From: Saccharibacillus sacchari DSM 19268
GTDB lineage: Bacteria > Bacillota > Bacilli > Paenibacillales > Paenibacillaceae
Direction: 5' to 3'
Length of the DNA stretch: 64,000 bases
Assembly: GCF_000585395.1 (NCBI RefSeq)
Contig: NZ_KK073875.1
Location: forward strand, 323,186 to 387,185
Part shown: piece by piece, positions 42,779 through 53,600 of the stretch
Layout of the letters: every line of letters starts with the position of its first letter
How positions within the stretch are numbered: position 1 is the stretch's first letter
Made by a program: the position numbers and the translations under genes
Notes under the pieces: model-generated
Seen by the model: the letters and a program-made list of their open reading frames with translations, nothing else
Databases searched by the model: none
What the model was told of the DNA's origin: nothing

Positions 42779-43816
42779 ATGACCGTAAACATTGACGAAA
42801 AATACGTGGTTTCCTTTTTAAAAAAATTGCTGGATACGCCAAGTCCCACGGGCTATACGCATCACATTATCGATATGATCCGCGAAGAAGCGGAATCGCT
42901 CGGTTTCCCGGTGACGTTTAACGAAAAAGGCGGCGCGATTATCAGTATGGAAGGCGAAAACGATTCCTATACCGTAGGTCTGAGCGGTCACGTGGATACG
43001 CTGGGCGCGATGGTCCGTTCGATCACGCCGCACGGCACGCTGAAAATCACGTCGCTCGGCGGGTTCGCGATGTCCAGCATCGAGAACGAATACTGTATCA
43101 TCCATACCCGCAGCGGTAAAACGTACACGGGCACGATCCTCACGCAGCACCCTTCCGTTCACGTCTATGCGGATGCACGGGACTTCAAACGCTCGGAAGA
43201 ACATATGGAAGTCCGGATCGACGAGTTGGTCTCTTCCCGCGAAGACGTGGAAGGCTTGGGCATTCGCACGGGCGACTACATCTCGTTCGACGCTCGCGCG
43301 GTGGTGACGGATAGCGGGTATATCAAATCTCGCCACTTGGACGACAAAGCCAGCGTGGCTGCATTGTTCGGCCTTCTGGAGTCGGCGAAGCGCGAAGGCT
43401 GGAAGCCGAAGCAAAACGTGAAGCTGCTCATCTCCAACTACGAAGAAGTCGGTCACGGCGCGGCTTATATTCCGTCTGACATCGCAGAGCTGATCGCGGT
43501 GGATATGGGCTGCATGGGCGAGGATTTGACATGTAAAGAGACGGATGTCTCGATCTGCGCGAAAGATTCCTCGGGTCCGTACGATTACCATATGACCGGG
43601 AAGCTGATCGAATTGTGCGAAGCGCAAGGGATTGAGCATGCAGTAGACATCTATCCGTTCTACGGCTCGGATGCTTCGGCGGCGCTGCGCGGCGGAAGCA
43701 ATATCCGGGCGGCGTTGATCGGACCGGGCGTGCACGCCTCGCACTCGATGGAGCGGACGCATACGCGGGCGGTCATTGGGACGGCTCGGCTGCTCTGTGC
43801 TTATGTTCAAGGATAA
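42779..43816 (+). CDS. M42 family metallopeptidase (aminopeptidase)
   Basis: A 345-aa dinuclear-zinc aminopeptidase of the FrvX/PepA type, cytoplasmic. Metal ligands: LSGHVDTLGA (His, about 70), SRHLDDKAS (Asp, about 183), NYEEVGHGA (Glu pair, about 217), AVDMGCMGE (Asp) and HASHSMERTH (His, about 323). TGGAGG precedes the ATG. The next gene begins inside its 3' end, so the two are coupled. Confidence 0.9.
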   Translation: MTVNIDEKYVVSFLKKLLDTPSPTGYTHHIIDMIREEAESLGFPVTFNEKGGAIISMEGENDSYTVGLSGHVDTLGAMVRSITPHGTLKITSLGGFAMSSIENEYCIIHTRSGKTYTGTILTQHPSVHVYADARDFKRSEEHMEVRIDELVSSREDVEGLGIRTGDYISFDARAVVTDSGYIKSRHLDDKASVAALFGLLESAKREGWKPKQNVKLLISNYEEVGHGAAYIPSDIAELIAVDMGCMGEDLTCKETDVSICAKDSSGPYDYHMTGKLIELCEAQGIEHAVDIYPFYGSDASAALRGGSNIRAALIGPGVHASHSMERTHTRAVIGTARLLCAYVQG

Positions 43817-44699
43817 GAAGGGAAAAAGCGAAAAGGTCTCGGAAGAAGCTTCGACGGTTGTCGAAGCTTTTTCCGGTTCGGAGACTGTTAGGCGTGCGGG
43901 TAAGTCGAGCCGACGGAAGGCGCACAAGCGGTGGGTTATCGGCGCAGCCGCTCTTTTGGCTTGTTCGATTGCACTCGCCGCGTGGCTGCTTGTTCCGTCC
44001 AAGCTTGCGGAGGTGTTCGACGGACTGCCTCATCGCTATACGTATGCGGAAGCGGAAACCGCAGGGCTGCCCAAGTTATATATGATGGCCGTCGCACCGG
44101 AAGATGTCGAGCTGCGGGCGGACAAGCTTCCTCTGCGGCAGATTCCGGCTTACGGGATCAACGGCGGGTTCTTTTACGAAGATACGCTGCTGTCGATTGC
44201 GGTCATGGATGATACCCCGGTTAACGGAAAGCGCGGCGATTACGGTTCGGGATGGTTCAATGCTAAATATGCCCGGGGCACGCTGGTGTGGGACGGAGCG
44301 GAGAAGAAGTTTTCGGTACAGGTGGTTTCGTCCGCCGACGAGCTTCGGATGAGCGATCGCGGAAACTATTTTGCTCAAGGCGGCGTGAGTTTGAACCTTG
44401 CGGACGACGCAGGCTGGGAAAAGCAGAGCGTGCGCGAGCATCTGCCTTTTGCCGAAGATCGGCGAATGCGTTCGGGACTTGTGTATAATGACGCCGGGCA
44501 GCTGTGGTTGATCGTGGCGCCGGAGCCGATCACGGCTGCGGAGTTCCGTTCGGCGCTGCTCGCGGGCGTTCCGGGCGAAGGACGCGAAGGCATTTTCCTG
44601 GACGGGGACGGTTCGTCGCAGATGAATGCGGACGAAGCGCTGCTGACCGGGGATGGCCGGATGGTGGTGCAGATGATTGGCGTGTCGGCGGAAAAGTAA
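43803..44699 (+). CDS. phosphodiester glycosidase-like protein (DUF2233/NAGPA family)
   Basis: About 298 aa. One transmembrane helix (about 45-62, IGAAALLACSIALAAWLL) anchors an extracytoplasmic domain with AYGINGGFFYED (about 130) and IFLDGDGSSQMNAD near the C-terminus, the two hallmark loops of the NAGPA/DUF2233 fold. The substrate is unknown; roles in cell-wall sugar phosphodiesters are known for relatives. The start at 43803 overlaps the M42 gene by 14 bp. The ribosome site is poor, so coupling or another start remains possible. Confidence 0.75.
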   Translation: MFKDKKGKSEKVSEEASTVVEAFSGSETVRRAGKSSRRKAHKRWVIGAAALLACSIALAAWLLVPSKLAEVFDGLPHRYTYAEAETAGLPKLYMMAVAPEDVELRADKLPLRQIPAYGINGGFFYEDTLLSIAVMDDTPVNGKRGDYGSGWFNAKYARGTLVWDGAEKKFSVQVVSSADELRMSDRGNYFAQGGVSLNLADDAGWEKQSVREHLPFAEDRRMRSGLVYNDAGQLWLIVAPEPITAAEFRSALLAGVPGEGREGIFLDGDGSSQMNADEALLTGDGRMVVQMIGVSAEK

Positions 44700-44718
44700 A
44701 GACTTGAGTCTGAAAACG

Positions 44719-44762
44719 TAAAGAACCTTCACGGCCATTGCTGGTCGATGAAGGTTCTTTTG
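44719..44762. terminator. bidirectional terminator between convergent genes
   Basis: AAAGAACCTTCA (44720-44731) / TGAAGGTTCTTT (44749-44760). Confidence 0.78.
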
Positions 44763-44804
44763 CAATATTCGTTTTAAAAGGTGATAAGCCAAGCCATTTC
44801 CGGT

Positions 44805-46298
<1,494 letters not shown>

Positions 46299-48218
46299 TT
46301 ATTTCATAATCGTCAATGCGCGTTCGCCTTCGAAAATGGCTCCCGTCTCATTGATCGTCAAAACGTTCAAATAATCGCTCGTATTGGTCACGATCATCAT
46401 CGTTACCGTTTCCAGTCCCGCTTCGCGAATCGCCGCACGGTCGAATTCGATCAAAGGCTGACCGATTTCGATCCTGTCGCCAGGCTTGACCAGACTCGTA
46501 AAATGCTTGCCTTTCAGCGAAACGGTCTCGATTCCGATATGGATCAGCAGTTCTTCCCCGCCGTCGCCTTTGATGCCGATCGCATGTCCGGATTTCGGCA
46601 GAATGCTGACTTCCCCGTTGACCGGCGACACGATGCGGTCTTCTTCCGGTTCGATCGCGATGCCTTTACCCATAGCCTCTTCCGAGAAGGTAGGATCGGA
46701 TACGGTTCGCAGGTCGACGATTTGCCCGTTCAGCGGCGAATGGATATTGATTGGCGATTTGGAGTCGGCGTTCGACGAAGCGACGGACGGTGATTTCGTT
46801 TCCGTTTTGACGGCCGGTTCACCGGCTTTCGCTTCCTTTCCTTCGACCGGAATATCTTTGAATCCGAAGACCATGACCAGAATGAACGCGCCCAGCAAAG
46901 ATCCGGCGAACAACACCGAGACCATGATCAGGTTGAATGAATCACCGGAAGGATCGGCAAAGGTCGGCAGGACGAGAAGACCGGGCAATCCTCCCAAAAC
47001 GAATTTTTTGATGCCCAACCAGGCCATAAGCGAACCCATCGCGCCCGAGGCAATCATCGCCAGATACAACGGTCTTTTCAATTTCATGTTGACGCCGTAC
47101 ATCGCAGGCTCGGTGATGCCCAGCAGGGCGGAAAACCCTGTCGAAGCGCCCAACTGCTTGAAATGAGGATTGCGGCTTCGCACCGCGACGGCAAGTGCCG
47201 CCCCGGCCTGCGCGACATTGCTCATCAGCATCATCGGACTGACGATCGGATCGAAGCCGTAGCTGGAAAAGTTCTGAAAAGCGATCGGAACGAGCGCGTA
47301 ATGCATCCCTGTCATGATCAACAGCGGCATAAATCCGGCGATCAGCAGACCGGCCAGCGGTCCGGCTACGTCGAACAGCCAGACGAGTCCGCCCGCTACC
47401 GCGTTGCCTGCGTAAGTGCCCAGCGGACCGATCAGCCACAGCATGACCGGAGCCACGATCAGCAGCGACAACAGCGGCGTGAACATCATCGTGATCACCT
47501 GCGGCATCCATGATTTGACGAAATTGCTGACGTACTTCAGCAAAATAACGCCGAGAATGATCGGAATGACGGATGATGAATAGCTGATTACGGGAATCGA
47601 AATCACGCCGAACAGCGCAAAGTTCGTAACTTCCCCGCCGGAATTGACCGCGTTGACCATCGTCGGATACAGCAGCGGCGTTGCCAGCGCGAGCGCGACA
47701 TATTCATTCGTTTTGACTTTGCGGGCTGCCGTAACAGCCAAGAAGAACGGCAGGAAGTAGAACAGCCCGTCTCCGATCATGTTCAGAACCTGGTAAGTCT
47801 CGCTTTGATTGCTCAGCCAGCCGAACGTGACGAACATGGCGACGAAGCCTTTAAGCAGACCCGCACCGGCCAAAGCCGGAATCAGCGGAGTGAATACGCC
47901 GGAAATAAAGTCGAAAACGGACGAGATCGGGCCTTTTTTATCCGCGTTCTCCGATGGTTGTCCTTCGCCGGCTCCGACCAGCGGTTCGACCTCGGCGAAG
48001 ACGTCCGCGACCTGATTGCCGATAATGACTTGAAATTGATCGCCGGAGAATTGCGCGCCCATAACGCCTTTCAGTTGTTTGATTTCCTCCAACTGCACCT
48101 TTTCCTTCTCGCTTACCAGAAAGCGCAAACGCGTCACGCAATGCCAAGCCTGCTCGACGTTCGGCTTGCCTCCGATTTTTTCGACCACCTGCCGGGCCAG
48201 TTCCTGATGTTCTTTCAT
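46299..48218 (-). CDS. bglP: PTS beta-glucoside transporter subunit IIBCA
   Basis: Imports and phosphorylates beta-glucosides. Domain order is IIB (1-85) with the phospho-cysteine in WHCVTRLRF, IIC (about 105-450) with ten hydrophobic helices and GITEPAMYGVN, then IIA (about 490-639) with the phospho-histidine in LLIHIGIETVSL. The linker between IIC and IIA is Lys/Ser-rich. The 639-aa length is standard. It is preceded by a RAT and terminator, so its expression depends on LicT. Confidence 0.94.
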   Translation of the reverse strand: MKEHQELARQVVEKIGGKPNVEQAWHCVTRLRFLVSEKEKVQLEEIKQLKGVMGAQFSGDQFQVIIGNQVADVFAEVEPLVGAGEGQPSENADKKGPISSVFDFISGVFTPLIPALAGAGLLKGFVAMFVTFGWLSNQSETYQVLNMIGDGLFYFLPFFLAVTAARKVKTNEYVALALATPLLYPTMVNAVNSGGEVTNFALFGVISIPVISYSSSVIPIILGVILLKYVSNFVKSWMPQVITMMFTPLLSLLIVAPVMLWLIGPLGTYAGNAVAGGLVWLFDVAGPLAGLLIAGFMPLLIMTGMHYALVPIAFQNFSSYGFDPIVSPMMLMSNVAQAGAALAVAVRSRNPHFKQLGASTGFSALLGITEPAMYGVNMKLKRPLYLAMIASGAMGSLMAWLGIKKFVLGGLPGLLVLPTFADPSGDSFNLIMVSVLFAGSLLGAFILVMVFGFKDIPVEGKEAKAGEPAVKTETKSPSVASSNADSKSPINIHSPLNGQIVDLRTVSDPTFSEEAMGKGIAIEPEEDRIVSPVNGEVSILPKSGHAIGIKGDGGEELLIHIGIETVSLKGKHFTSLVKPGDRIEIGQPLIEFDRAAIREAGLETVTMMIVTNTSDYLNVLTINETGAIFEGERALTIMK

Positions 48219-48252
48219 CAGTCGTTCACTCTCCGATCCTGTATGTATTTTT

Positions 48253-48333
48253 CAAAAAAAATACCCAAACAAAGTCGAGCGTTCGCTCTCCTTCGCTTGG
48301 GTAATGCCCGAATCTTCGATTCGGTAACAATCC
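48253..48333 (-). promoter_or_regulatory. RAT antiterminator and overlapping terminator before bglP
   Basis: The RAT sequence spans 48299-48333. On the minus strand it begins GGATTGTTACCG and ends GGCATTACCC, with stem CGAATC/GATTCG. Its last bases (ACCC) are also the 5' arm of the terminator ACCCAA / TTGGGT (48297-48302, 48263-48268), which is followed by T8. Bound LicT would hold the RAT and block the terminator. Confidence 0.88.
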
Positions 48334-48341
48334 GCAACGGA

Positions 48342-49196
48342 CTATTCGGTTTCGGGCTGATTGGTCAGGCGCCAAATATGAAGAGCCAGATACAGCATTT
48401 CATTCGGCGATAACGTCCACCCGTATTTTTGTTCCAACAAACGGCCAATCTTCTCGACGGCTTGATAGGAACGGGGATACTTGCTTTTCACTACTTCGAC
48501 GATCGTGAGATCGACTTCCTGGTCTTCGATAGGATTTTGCTTGAATTGACGGATGAAAAAATGGCGTAAATGAGTAATGAACCGGGTATAGCTCAACGAC
48601 TCTTCATCCAAGCTGATTTGAAAATGATACTGGATGACTTCGATGATTCGATTAATCACTTCGGTCATTTTCAGCGTCTCTTCGATTCGCGTCTTTTTGT
48701 TCTGCTGCCCGTTCACGAAATGATACGTAAAGAAGGTTTCTTCGCTTTTCGGCAGCAAGACGTCGAGACGGTCGAACACGAGACGAATCGCTGCTTGAGC
48801 CGCAAGATACTCTTGCGGATACAGATTTTTGACTTCCCAGCGATTGGCTCCCACATAATCGACTTCCTCGATGGCGCGCTTAATGGCAAAGTTCAAATGA
48901 TCGGCGACCGTCAAGTAAATATTGTTCTCGAATGTCGTGCCGAGCGACGCTTCCGCGTTTTTGACCACTTCCACCGCCACATCGAGAACCTCGGGCTCCA
49001 TATGATCCAGTACCTGAACCAAAGGCCTTTTGGCTGTCGAATCCTCTGCCGCAAACTTCCGGCGGATGCTCGCTTCGTCGATGGGATCGCCTTTTTTCTT
49101 TTGATACCCTACTCCGGTCCCCATTACGATCCATTCAAGCCCAGAGTGATCGTTAACTAAAGCCACGTTGTTATTAAAGGCTTTAATATACTTCAC
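48342..49196 (-). CDS. licT: BglG/LicT family transcriptional antiterminator
   Basis: RNA-binding antiterminator of 284 aa: CAT domain (1-56, KYIKAFNNNVALVND...VMGTGVGYQKKKGDPI), PRD1 (about 65-170; His in TVADHLNFAIKR) and PRD2 (about 175-284; His in ITHLRHFF and YLALHIWRL). The PTS phosphorylates PRD histidines to switch it. The GTG at 49196 is chosen because GGGG lies 8-9 bp upstream and it gives the family start. The gene is itself preceded by a second RAT, so it autoregulates. Confidence 0.93.
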   Translation of the reverse strand: MKYIKAFNNNVALVNDHSGLEWIVMGTGVGYQKKKGDPIDEASIRRKFAAEDSTAKRPLVQVLDHMEPEVLDVAVEVVKNAEASLGTTFENNIYLTVADHLNFAIKRAIEEVDYVGANRWEVKNLYPQEYLAAQAAIRLVFDRLDVLLPKSEETFFTYHFVNGQQNKKTRIEETLKMTEVINRIIEVIQYHFQISLDEESLSYTRFITHLRHFFIRQFKQNPIEDQEVDLTIVEVVKSKYPRSYQAVEKIGRLLEQKYGWTLSPNEMLYLALHIWRLTNQPETE

Positions 49197-49223
49197 TGTG
49201 CTGACCCCATCTCTAGAAAACAC

Positions 49224-49293
49224 AAAAATCCATCTTAAAAATACAATGAAGTATTTTTAACATGGTAATGCCTGATCGAATCAGTAACAACCC
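49224..49293 (-). promoter_or_regulatory. RAT antiterminator and overlapping terminator before licT
   Basis: The RAT is at 49264-49293 (GGGTTGTTACTGATTC...GGCATTACC on the minus strand). It is followed directly by a terminator hairpin, TAAAAATAC / GTATTTTTA, and a TTTTT stretch (49224-49263). Confidence 0.85.
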
Positions 49294-49311
49294 ATTTAGT
49301 TTATGCTTTAT

Positions 49312-49340
49312 AATTTATCATCAAATGAAAGCGGAGTCAA
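49312..49340 (-). promoter_or_regulatory. bgl operon promoter with cre-like site over the -35
   Basis: Minus-strand TTGACT (49335-49340), 17 bp, TAAATT (49312-49317). TGAAAGCGGAGTCA (49326-49339, plus strand) fits the CcpA cre consensus TGWAANCGNTNWCA at all but one position and overlaps the -35, so carbon catabolite repression is likely. Confidence 0.65.
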
Positions 49341-49341
49341 A

Positions 49342-49884
49342 CTAAATTTTGAAAGTAAACACAAACCGATCATCCGCCTGCCACCTATGCTCCGCATCGC
49401 AGCGGTAACCGCGCAACCACAGCGTTCCGTCGATCTTGCGCAGGTAAAACCCCTTCGGAATTTCGTCGTCTTCGCTCAGCGGCTCCGAAGCGATCGTGAT
49501 CGATCCGGCAGGTGCTTGATTCGAACCAGGCTTGCCGGCCGAACCTTCGTCATGTTGATCCTTATATTGCAGCCTTAGATGAACAGCCAATTCGAGCGGA
49601 GCTAACGCCAATCCAAGCTTCGACGCTTGACGAAATACTTGCGGCAGCGTCGCCCCTTCACGGAACCCGAGATCGGCAACGGACGCTTCGACGGCAAGCA
49701 GCGTGCGACGAATATCCGAAGTCGTAAAACGAGAATCGGCAAAAAGCTGCTCCGCATAGGCGTTCAACGATATGCGCTGCTCGTTCAGCCGCTGCATTAG
49801 TTCATTTTTAGATACTCCGCCAATCTGTACGTGCCAACGAGCCGTCGGAACTTTTGGATGCTCTTTGCTTTCTTTTTCATTCAT
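49342..49884 (-). CDS. hypothetical protein, 180 aa
   Basis: Not recognised. The N-terminal half looks helical (VSKNELMQRLNEQRISLNAY...FTTSDIRRTLLAVEASVADL). The C-terminal half reads as beta strands with ITIASEPLSEDDEIPKGFYL and IDGTLWLRGYRCDAEHRW. No signal or membrane segment. AGGAGGCGG supports the ATG at 49884, which overlaps the TGA of the kinase-like gene (ATGA), so the pair is translationally coupled. Its 3' end touches the bgl cre/promoter region. Confidence 0.65.
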   Translation of the reverse strand: MNEKESKEHPKVPTARWHVQIGGVSKNELMQRLNEQRISLNAYAEQLFADSRFTTSDIRRTLLAVEASVADLGFREGATLPQVFRQASKLGLALAPLELAVHLRLQYKDQHDEGSAGKPGSNQAPAGSITIASEPLSEDDEIPKGFYLRKIDGTLWLRGYRCDAEHRWQADDRFVFTFKI

Positions 49885-50549
49885 GATTCCGCCTCCTCTT
49901 TTTCGCGAAACTTCGCAGCCGGGTTGGTTCTCAACCAATTCACGATCTCGTCGAACAGTTCAAGCGAATACCGGTGATCGTTGTGCATGCCAGACAGCTT
50001 GTTTTCGATGATCCGTACATTTTCTTCGACGCGGTCCGAACGAACAAAAGTCACCAGTCCGGGCATAAAAGTGTTCAGCGCTTCGAAATACCTTTTCTGC
50101 GGCTCGATAAACGTCAGGTTCATCTCGAAGCCTCTTCTCATTCGCGTGGCATCGCCGGCTTTGCGCGTTCTTAACTGCTCTTCGTCCGTATGTAAAATGA
50201 AATACCAATCGGGAAAGCCCAGCTGGCGCTGCTCAATCAACGGGCGGTAAAAGTCGGTGACGAAGTCCAGCGATTGGCCTTCGAACAAGGTGAAACCGAA
50301 CGACCAGTTGTACCAAAACGGCTGGAACAGATCGATGTCGATCACGGCAAGACCCTCTTGTTCCTTCTCTGTCGCGATGTTCCATCGGTCCGCCTGCCGC
50401 TCGAAAAACCATTCCGAATATTCACGCTGCGGCTTTTCCCACAACATGGCGACTTCAGGGATATGGAAACCTCCGGTTTGAACGGCCAGCGCGGCGGAAG
50501 TGGTCGTTTTACCTGCGGCGCTGGCGCCTTCGATGCTGATGATGGTCAT
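49881..50549 (-). CDS. P-loop nucleoside-kinase-like ATPase
   Basis: A 222-aa cytoplasmic protein with Walker A ISIEGASAAGKTTTS (4-18) at its N-terminus. VIDIDLFQPFWYNWSF follows at the position of the substrate/DRY region, and an arginine-rich lid segment (TRKAGDATRMRRGFEMN) comes later. The layout resembles deoxynucleoside or thymidylate kinases and AAA_33-type kinases, but the substrate is uncertain. ACGGAGGGAG supports the ATG at 50549. Coupled to the gene at 49342. Confidence 0.7.
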   Translation of the reverse strand: MTIISIEGASAAGKTTTSAALAVQTGGFHIPEVAMLWEKPQREYSEWFFERQADRWNIATEKEQEGLAVIDIDLFQPFWYNWSFGFTLFEGQSLDFVTDFYRPLIEQRQLGFPDWYFILHTDEEQLRTRKAGDATRMRRGFEMNLTFIEPQKRYFEALNTFMPGLVTFVRSDRVEENVRIIENKLSGMHNDHRYSLELFDEIVNWLRTNPAAKFREKEEAES

Positions 50550-50565
50550 AAAATTTCTCCCTCCG

Positions 50566-50634
50566 TAAAAATGCACCCTTGAATGAACACGGGTTCCCCT
50601 AACAGGGTCCTTAATGTTCATTCTAAAGGGTGCA
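50566..50634 (-). terminator. terminator of the SLH protein gene
   Basis: TGCACCCTT...ATGAACA / TGTTCAT...AAAGGGTGCA long stem with inner CAGGGT/ACCCGT-like pairing, then TTTTT on the minus strand. Confidence 0.75.
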
Positions 50635-50674
50635 AGGCGATATTCCTAAATTTTCTTCAAATCGGATAGCTGAT

Positions 50675-53600
50675 TCAGATCAAATCGGAGCGCTGAAGCA
50701 GACGCTGCACGATAGCGGCCGTCTCGGCACGTGTCAGCCAGCCTTTCGGTACAAGCAGGTCTGTTTTGCGTCCTTCAATAATACCGGCGCTCACGCTTGC
50801 CGCCGCTCCTTCTCTCGCCCAGTCGGCAAGTTGATCATTGTCGCGGAAAGCGGAAAGATTCGTCGAAACTGATGTCCCTTCGCTTAAGCCGGTCAAACTC
50901 ATTGCCCGAGTCAGCATTTGCATCGCTTGTTCGCGAGTCAGCATTTCGTCAGGACGGAACGTTCCGTTCGCAAAGCCGTCGACCAATCCGTATTCGACCG
51001 CAGTATTGATATCTTGATAAAATGGATTGTTCGAATTCACGTCGCTGAACGTTGAACCGCTTCCTCTCGATTCGAGCCCCAATCCGCTGACCAACGCCGA
51101 TGCGAATTCCGCACGCGTGGCATTTCTGTTCGGCATGAACATCTGTGCGCTCGCGCCTTCCATTACCCAACGCGAAGCCATATCCTTAACGATATCTTCC
51201 GACCAATGGCCCGAAGTGTCTTGGAAAGAAACCGGATTCGAGACCAATACATAGGTACTGTTGCTCCGGCTGTTAACGATTGCTTGCAGGACGCCGTCAA
51301 TTCGTCTGACTTTGGTCGGCACCGAATGCAGACTACCGTTCGAATTGAACACGATCGCGGTCGTCACGAGATTCGAAGCTACGCTCTGAGGAAGAGTTAT
51401 CGTTCGCTCGACGTAACGGTCGAAATCGGTAACCGGCCGTACGTTTCCGTCATAAACGGCTTGAATTTCAAAATCCATGGGCGGAGCAACGATATCGAAG
51501 CCCTGGGAGGATGCCGTTTGCTGAACCTGCTCCGTCGTATCTGCATTCGAGACGGCGATGCGAACCCGAACCGCAACATCTTGCAGCGGAGTACCGCTGC
51601 CAAAGGCGGAAGCCAGTTCATTCACATTGATTTCTTCCGCCGGAATCGTATACGAAGCTCTAGGCGTTTGTATGCGAAGAGTCGCGTCGGATTGTTCCAG
51701 ATTGTTGATCATGCGACCGCTGATTTCGCCGACAACCGCATCTGATTGATCCGTGACCGGAATTGTCAACACCGCGCCGTTTCCGGCCTCGTTCAATCTT
51801 TGCTGCAGCGTTTCTTCATTGACACGAATCGTGGTTACGCTTTGGCCGTTTTCTTGTGTCGTCGTTGCGGTTCCCACATTCTGCGGCACTCCGTTCACCA
51901 GGACGTCAACGCCCGAAGCGGGAGTCGGCGCAGGTGCAGGAGTCGTTGGCGCAGGAGTCACGACAGGATCAGGCACGGCCGGAGTCGGATTGCTCGGCGG
52001 GTTCGGATTTCCCTGAACCGGCGTAACCGTTACTCTTGCGACCCGGCTTGTGGCAGCCTTTGATTCGATAATTTGGTTTACGGATATCGAATCGCTAAGT
52101 CTTCTTGGTTCTTCATTCGTTACGACCACATAATAGTAAGCGGTTCCGACGGAAGAAGTCGGCACCGAATAGCTTGGACTGTTCGCTCCTTCGATCGGAA
52201 CGGCATTCGTCGTGCTTTGAGTCGTGTTTCGGTACCACTGATAACGGAGCATCGGTTCTTCAAAAGATATTGCCGATGCCGTTGCCGTTACAGTCAATGT
52301 CACCGGCGTCCCTACCGTAACCGTCCGATCCTGAGGTTGGGTCGTGATAATCGGAGATCCCGGGCCATGCGGCAGATCGTTCACCGTTACGACTGCGGTA
52401 CGACTCGTCGAAGTTGCTGTCTTATTGCCTGTTCGACTATCGTCGGTATTCGTGACCACGACATAATAAGATCGGGTTCCGGCTTGCTTAAACGCCGTAG
52501 TCGTGTAAGTAGCATTGTTGGCTCCTAGGATCTCTTGGCCGTTTTGATTATCGCTTTCTACTACTTGATACCACTGGTAACTTAAAACGCCTTCACCGGG
52601 CACGGATGCCTCGACGGACAATGTAGCGCTTTGTCCGATATAAACCATTTCATCCTGCGGCTCCGAAGTAATCGTAGGCGCTTGGGCGTTCGTGCGTTCA
52701 TTGACGAATACATTTGCCGTTTGACTTCTGACTGTAGCTGTTTTATTGCCGGTTTTGCTATCGTCGGTATTTGTTACTACCACATAATAGCTTTGGACTC
52801 CAAGATTATCTGTCGGAGCCGTATACGAGGATTCCGTCGCACCCGAAATCAGCGTTCCTTCGTCCCCTGCAATGTCGCTGTCCACCCGGTACCATTGATA
52901 GCTCAATGTTCCGCCCTCCGGAGCTGTCGCGGTCACGCTAAGCGTAGCGGTCTCTTCCATGTTGACCGTCACGTCTTTGGGCTGAAGAGTGATCGTCGGT
53001 GCTTGAGCATCGGTACGTTCTTTGACAGTTACTGTAGCTTGTTGACTTCTGACTGTAGCTGTTTTGTTGCCGGTTTGACTATTGTCGGTGTTGGTTACCA
53101 CAACGTAATAAGTTTGGACTCCGGCATTCTGCGTCGGTGCCGAATACGTGGATTGGGTCGCGCCCGTAATCGGAGTTCCGTCCTCTTCTCCGACAATATC
53201 GCTATCCATTCGATACCATTGATAGCTCAATGTTCCGCCCTGCGGAGCCGTCGCGCTCACGCTGAGCGAAGCGGGATCGCCCGTATTCACGTTCACGCCC
53301 TCAGGCTGCCGGGTAATCGTCGGCACTTGGGCATTTGTCGCCTCGCGAACGGTTACCGTAGCGACTTGGCTTGTGGTCGAAGCCGTTATCGGATTTCCGG
53401 ATTGTTCGGTTGTATTCGTTACGATCACATAATAATAATAAGGTCCGGAAGCATTTGTAGGTACGGTATAGGTATTGCTATTAGCATTTTGAATTGCGAT
53501 CCCGCCAGTCGTTGTACTGGTATCGTTTCTATACCATTGATAGCTCAATGTTCCGCTGGACGGTGGATTGGCGGTTACGCTAAGTACCGTTGGACTTTTG

